Assembly: GCF_002482975.1 (NCBI RefSeq)
Contig: NZ_DLHA01000018.1
Location: 1-64,000 of the forward strand
DNA: 64,000 bases
Source of the DNA: Flavobacterium sp. UBA7680
GTDB lineage: Bacteria; Bacteroidota; Bacteroidia; Flavobacteriales; Flavobacteriaceae
Reading direction: 5' to 3'
A model generated the notes under the pieces. That model saw only the letters and a list, made by a program, of their open reading frames with translations, ran no database searches and was not told the origin of the DNA. This document shows, piece by piece, positions 60,230-64,000 of the stretch. The stretch's first letter is position 1. Each line of letters begins with the position of its first letter. Made by a program: the position numbers and the translations under genes.

Positions 60230-60643
60230 ATGTTATCACATAAAGCGAAATACGCCCTTAAGGCCTTACTTTATTTAGCAGAACAAGACGAAAATCACAT
60301 TTCTAGAACTATAGAAATTGCTGATGGCGCTAACATTCCTAAAAAGTTTTTAGAACAGATTTTATTAGACTTAAAACGAGGACGTTTTGTGAGCAGTAAA
60401 CAGGGGAAATTTGGCGGATATTACCTGATAAAATCAAAAAATGACATCACTTTGGCAGAAATTCACCGATTATTTGACGGTGCAATTGCACTTTTGCCAT
60501 GTGCTTCTTTAAATTTTTACGAGCCTTGCTCTGATTGTAAAACCGAGTCTGAATGCAGTCTGCGTCACGGTTTAATGCTTATTAGAGATAAAACTTTGAA
60601 GGCTATGGAAGGCATCACAATCGCTTCATTAGTAAATAAATAA
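60230..60643 (+). CDS. Rrf2-family regulator with Fe-S-type cysteines
   Basis: 137 residues: N-terminal winged helix (KAKYALKALLYLAEQ, IPKKFLEQILLDLKRGRFVSSKQGKFGGYYL) and a linker with four cysteines, Cys91, Cys100, Cys103 and Cys109 (LPCASLNFYEPCSDCKTESECS). The spacing is close to that of the IscR Fe-S cluster but not identical. Rrf2 proteins include IscR (Fe-S), CymR (cysteine) and NsrR (NO). Its position upstream of a cysteine-rich peptide and a TonB receptor suggests sensing of sulfur or Fe-S status. Confidence 0.9.
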   Translation: MLSHKAKYALKALLYLAEQDENHISRTIEIADGANIPKKFLEQILLDLKRGRFVSSKQGKFGGYYLIKSKNDITLAEIHRLFDGAIALLPCASLNFYEPCSDCKTESECSLRHGLMLIRDKTLKAMEGITIASLVNK

Positions 60644-60656
60644 AAAAATATTTTCT

Positions 60657-60694
60657 AATTCCTAGTAAATCGATAGAATTAATATTTATATTTG
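60657..60694 (+). promoter_or_regulatory. Promoter and candidate operator upstream of the Cys peptide
   Basis: TATATTTG at 60687-60694 fits the -7 consensus. Directly upstream, at the -33 distance, is an imperfect palindrome, AATTCCTA (60657-60664) with TAGAATT (60674-60680). It has no TTG, so the site may be bound by a regulator, most simply the adjacent Rrf2 protein. This is an inference from position. Confidence 0.55.
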
Positions 60695-60732
60695 CACAAA
60701 ATAATTAACTAACCATTTACAAAAATTTTAAC

Positions 60733-60843
60733 ATGAAAGTACATTTTAGACGATCGAGTGTATCAAAACTTTTGCAAAATAAACAAACAAAGCTTTCTGC
60801 TTCTGTAAAAAGAAATTCATCTATGATGTGTATGTGCTGTTGA
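60733..60843 (+). CDS. 36-residue peptide ending MMCMCC
   Basis: An ORF of 36 codons with its own promoter, 54 bp before the TonB receptor ATG. The N-terminal 30 residues are basic and Ser/Lys-rich (FRRSSVSKLLQNKQT) with no signal peptide or membrane helix. The last six are Met-Met-Cys-Met-Cys-Cys, then TGA. All cysteines and three of the four methionines of the peptide are in that end. It could be a leader peptide where ribosome stalling reports cysteine/methionine supply. It could also be a metal-binding or modified peptide. Short ORFs of this type are usually missed in annotation. Confidence 0.65.
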   Translation: MKVHFRRSSVSKLLQNKQTKLSASVKRNSSMMCMCC

Positions 60844-60896
60844 TTTAAAAAAATTTTATTTTAAATTCTACTAATCATATATACTTACTATAAAAC

Positions 60897-63443
60897 ATGA
60901 AAAATTCTACTAAAAATATACTTACAATTTTATTCTTTTTAACCTTCTCTATTTCATTTGCACAAAACATTGAAGGTGTAGTTACAACAAGCGAAAACGT
61001 ACCTTTAGAAGCCGTAAACGTGGTAATTAAAGGAACTACAACAAGTGCTGTTACAGATAACAGCGGTAAATTTACAATCGATTCAAAAGGAAGATTACCA
61101 ATAACACTTTTAGTTCAGTATGTTGGTTATACAACATCTGAAATTGAAGTTACTTCAATCCCTGTAAATCCTATTCAGGTTTTACTTAAAGAAGAAAACG
61201 AACTTATTGAAGTTGTCGTTTCTTCAAGAAGAAGAATTGAAAAAGTTCAGGATGTGCCAATTGCCATTTCTGTTATTACAGGAAAACAAGCAGAACAAAC
61301 AGGAGCTTTTAACGTAAACCGTATTAAAGAATTAGTTCCTTCGGTTCAGCTTTATTCTTCAAATCCAAGAAATACAGGTATCAATATTAGAAGTTTAGGT
61401 TCTCCATTTGGTTTAACAAATGACGGTATCGATCCGGGAGTTGGATTTTATGTTGACGGTGTTTACTACGCTCGTCCGGCTGCGACAACTCTTGACTTTA
61501 TCGACGTAGAACAAATCGAGGTTTTACGTGGACCACAAGGTTCTTTATTCGGAAAAAATACAACTTCTGGAGCATTCAATATTACAACTCGCAAACCAAG
61601 TTTTACATCAGGTGCTGACTTTGAAGTGAGCTACGGAAATTACTCCTTCTTACAGGCTAAAGCTTCTGTTACTGGTGCTTTAGGAAGCAAAGTTGCAGGT
61701 AGATTATCTTTCTCAGGTACATCACGTGATGGTTTAGTGGATAATGTTGCAACTGGAAGGTCTACCAATACATTAAACAATCAAGGTATTAGAGGTCAGT
61801 TACTTTGGACTCCAACTGTAAATACTAACGTTATATTTGCGGCTGATATTACAACGCAGCGTCCTGATGGTTATGCACAAGTTGTTGCTGGTGTTGCTCC
61901 AACTCAAAGAGCGGCTTATCGTCAATTTGATGCTATTATTAAAGATTTAAATTATCAGCTTCCAAGTCAAAATGCATTTGATCGTAGAATTGATCAGGAT
62001 ACACCTTGGCGTTCTAATCAGGATATGGGAGGTTTATCTTTAAATGTTGATACAAAAATTGGAGGCGGAACTCTTACTTCTACAACTGCATGGCGTTTTT
62101 GGAATTGGGATCCGTCAAATGACAGAGATTTTACAGGATTACAAGTATTAGCTAAATCTCAAAACCCAACAAGACAAACTCAAATTACACAAGAGGTTCG
62201 TTACGCAGGACAGTTAACATCTAAAATTAGTGGTGTTGCCGGAGTATTCTTTATTGATCAAACATCTCAAACGGATGGAACAGAAGAATCTGGAAACGCA
62301 CAATGGAGATTTTCTCAAAGCACTACTAGCGCATTATGGAAAACTCCGGGGCTTTTTGAAGGATACGGAATCAAAACTGATGCAAGAATCAGAGCTTCGA
62401 GTGCTGCGGTATTTGGACAAATTGACTGGGCAATTACAGATTGGTTACACGTTTTACCAGGTTTAAGATATAACTTTGACAAAAAAGACGCGCATTACGC
62501 TCGTACAACATACGGAGGTTTACAAACTACTGATCCGGCATTGTTAGCGTTGAAAAAATTAGTTTATTCTGATCAGGCTTTTGATTCAAGTACAGATAAC
62601 ACTGACTTTTCTGGAAACATAACGGTTACTTTCAAAGCAAATGACAGAATCAATGCTTATGGAACTTTTGCAAAAAGCTACAAACCGGTTGGTGTAAACG
62701 TTGCGGGTCTTCCAACAGATTCTAAAGGCGCTCCTTTATTAGATCTTGCTGTTATTAGACCTGAAAAAGTATATCATTATGAAGTTGGGGTAAAAACTTC
62801 TCCTTTCAAAAATTCAATCTTCAATATTGCTGCGTTTAAAACAGACATTAAAGATTTTCAAACTAACGTTCAGGCTGCTGAATTGGGTGTAAACCGTGGT
62901 TATCTTGCTAATGCAGATAAAGTACGTGTACAAGGTGTTGAATTAGATGCAAGTTTTGTAGTAAGTTCTCATTTAACGATAAATGGTGCTGCAACTTATA
63001 CAGATGCTATTTATGAAAAATTCACTAATGCACCGCTTCCGTTAGAAGAAACTGGAGCTCCGGTATCTTTCAAAGATGTTTCTGGAACTAATCTTCCGGG
63101 TGCTTCAAGATGGGCAGGATCTTTAGGCGGAGAGCTTTCTGATAGTGCAAGATTCTTTGGAAACGCTGGAAAAGTTTTCCTTGCTATTGATTCTTATGCT
63201 CGTTCTGAATTTTCTTCAAGCCCTTCGGCTTCAAAATATTTAGTTGTACAAGGCTATGCAATTTTTAATGCTCGTTTAGGTTTCCGTGCATCTCAAGGTT
63301 TATCTGTTCACTTTTGGGGACGTAACCTTTTAAATAAAGATTATTATGAGCAGTTATTGCCTGCAGGAGGTAACGCAGGACAATATGCTGGTGTATTAGG
63401 TGACCAAAGAACTTACGGAATCACATTGAAATACAACTTATAA
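60897..63443 (+). CDS. TonB-dependent receptor with CarboxypepD_reg-like domain
   Basis: 848 residues: signal peptide (about 1-22), CarboxypepD_reg-like domain (about 23-105, IEGVVTTSENVPLEAVNVVIKGT), and TonB plug (about 115-225, with IRSLGSPFGLTNDGIDPGVGFYVDGVYYARPA and VLRGPQGSLFGKNTTSGAFNITTRKP). A beta-barrel follows, ending LKYNL. The plug is of the siderophore/cofactor type, with no adjacent SusD. With the Rrf2 regulator and the Cys/Met-rich peptide upstream, uptake of a sulfur compound or iron source is plausible (inference). It has a terminator after the stop. Confidence 0.93.
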   Translation: MKNSTKNILTILFFLTFSISFAQNIEGVVTTSENVPLEAVNVVIKGTTTSAVTDNSGKFTIDSKGRLPITLLVQYVGYTTSEIEVTSIPVNPIQVLLKEENELIEVVVSSRRRIEKVQDVPIAISVITGKQAEQTGAFNVNRIKELVPSVQLYSSNPRNTGINIRSLGSPFGLTNDGIDPGVGFYVDGVYYARPAATTLDFIDVEQIEVLRGPQGSLFGKNTTSGAFNITTRKPSFTSGADFEVSYGNYSFLQAKASVTGALGSKVAGRLSFSGTSRDGLVDNVATGRSTNTLNNQGIRGQLLWTPTVNTNVIFAADITTQRPDGYAQVVAGVAPTQRAAYRQFDAIIKDLNYQLPSQNAFDRRIDQDTPWRSNQDMGGLSLNVDTKIGGGTLTSTTAWRFWNWDPSNDRDFTGLQVLAKSQNPTRQTQITQEVRYAGQLTSKISGVAGVFFIDQTSQTDGTEESGNAQWRFSQSTTSALWKTPGLFEGYGIKTDARIRASSAAVFGQIDWAITDWLHVLPGLRYNFDKKDAHYARTTYGGLQTTDPALLALKKLVYSDQAFDSSTDNTDFSGNITVTFKANDRINAYGTFAKSYKPVGVNVAGLPTDSKGAPLLDLAVIRPEKVYHYEVGVKTSPFKNSIFNIAAFKTDIKDFQTNVQAAELGVNRGYLANADKVRVQGVELDASFVVSSHLTINGAATYTDAIYEKFTNAPLPLEETGAPVSFKDVSGTNLPGASRWAGSLGGELSDSARFFGNAGKVFLAIDSYARSEFSSSPSASKYLVVQGYAIFNARLGFRASQGLSVHFWGRNLLNKDYYEQLLPAGGNAGQYAGVLGDQRTYGITLKYNL

Positions 63444-63479
63444 AATAAATTAAGAATTAAAACTAAAAACTGAATTAAC

Positions 63480-63512
63480 GGGATGCGCTTAAAAGCGTAT
63501 CTCGTTTTTTTT
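63480..63512 (+). terminator. Intrinsic terminator after the TonB receptor
   Basis: CGGGATGCGCTT and AAGCGTATCTCG pair over 12 bp (two G-U pairs), 2-nt loop, followed by eight T. It starts about 37 bp after the stop. Confidence 0.9.
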
Positions 63513-63665
63513 GCAAAATACTTTTTGAAAGCATAATTTACCTTAAACTGTTATTTTAAAAACCTATAGAGGTATGTTGTTCTGTCTTAAACGTTGAATT
63601 TAGTGTTTTAGGCAATTATTCTTCTTCTAGTTGGAAGATAATTAGCAATATAACCGAAATACTAA

Positions 63666-64000
63666 ATGCAGAATTATTACAATTTTACAGTTTCAGATAA
63701 TCAAATGTCGTACAATCCTTATTGGTACGTAAAGTCAAATATCATTTTAAAATGTATATCAGGAATTTTAGTTTTGGTTTCTGGGTCTGTTTTATCACAC
63801 TTGAGTGATTTTAAAATCGGATTTATTTTCTCAATTCTTATAAGTGCTGTTTTAATTTTTAATGGCATTTATAAATTCGTGATTAAAAATAAAACGACAT
63901 TTATTTTTGACAAAACAGAAAACGCTTTGTACAAAATTACATTGTGGGGTAAAAAGAAAATGATTTCCCTGAATAATGTTATAGATATTGTATCAAAATC
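63666..64000 (+). CDS. Membrane protein, hypothetical, truncated by the window end
   Basis: An open frame from ATG 63666 to the end of the window (111 codons, no stop). It starts with a polar region (about 1-28) and then has two hydrophobic helices (about 30-48 and 53-72). A beta-like segment follows (FIFDKTENALYKITLWGKKK), which recalls a PH-like or bacterial membrane-bound domain. The ATG has no promoter consensus nearby. Family not recognised. Confidence 0.6.
   Translation, partial: MQNYYNFTVSDNQMSYNPYWYVKSNIILKCISGILVLVSGSVLSHLSDFKIGFIFSILISAVLIFNGIYKFVIKNKTTFIFDKTENALYKITLWGKKKMISLNNVIDIVSK

Overview
The window is a chromosomal segment of a Flavobacterium-like member of the Bacteroidota, probably close to F. 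johnsoniae. The base composition is A+T-rich. Most genes lack a Shine-Dalgarno sequence, and many are preceded by the Flavobacterium-type promoter (TTG, 17-23 nt, TAnnTTTG). Product types agree: TonB-dependent receptors with a CarboxypepD_reg-like domain, a T9SS C-terminal sorting domain, TamL/TamB, a Porin_10-like protein, GSCFA, DUF2851, DUF4230, DUF4136 and DUF4890. These assignments come from reading the sequence, not from a database search. No rRNA, tRNA, CRISPR array, prophage or transposase gene was found.

Layout. 0-10 kb: acyl-CoA dehydrogenase, helix-hairpin-helix protein, amino-acid permease, PspC-like protein, DUF2851, DEDDh exonuclease, cystathionine beta-synthase-like enzyme, putative porin, rnhB. 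10-18.9 kb: TonB receptor with a Crp-type regulator, NTF2-like protein, NAD(P)H oxidoreductase with an AraC-type regulator, lipB, and two tandem paralogous lipoproteins. 19-25.8 kb: lysS, a lipoprotein, ldhA, two DUF4890-like secreted proteins, hemL. 25.8-28.3 kb: a tightly packed minus-strand run (HExxH membrane protein, D-cysteine desulfhydrase/ACC deaminase-like enzyme, glucosaminidase-LysM lipoprotein, small membrane protein) leading into hemL. 28.3-33.2 kb: DUF5522, hutU, DUF4136 lipoprotein, and ilvA with an isoleucine leader peptide and attenuator. 33.2-38.9 kb: a modular secreted GH30 enzyme, truncated hemoglobin, and an aromatic amino acid hydroxylase with a large extra C-terminal half. 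38.9-50.6 kb: small hypotheticals, DUF4230, tamL-tamB, GSCFA. 50.6-57 kb: two paralogous lipoproteins flanking an ABC exporter, then alaS. 57-64 kb: M23 peptidase, MerR regulator, LemA and two TPM proteins; then an Rrf2 regulator, a 36-residue peptide ending in MMCMCC, a TonB receptor, and a truncated membrane protein at the edge.

The most interesting signals are not the large genes. (1) Upstream of ilvA is a 19-residue leader peptide with 8 isoleucines, followed by a pause hairpin, an antiterminator and an intrinsic terminator that exclude one another as in classical attenuation. (2) Between the Rrf2 regulator and its TonB receptor is a short ORF ending Met-Met-Cys-Met-Cys-Cys, a candidate sulfur-amino-acid sensing leader or a metal-binding peptide. 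A palindrome lies over the -33 region of its promoter. (3) Intergenic DNA is filled with structured repeats: a 33-bp palindrome in four copies, one with a compensatory base-pair change; long imperfect inverted repeats; and short-period arrays of 7-bp or 8-bp units that keep their register while the unit drifts and that often begin exactly at a stop codon or end just before a start codon.
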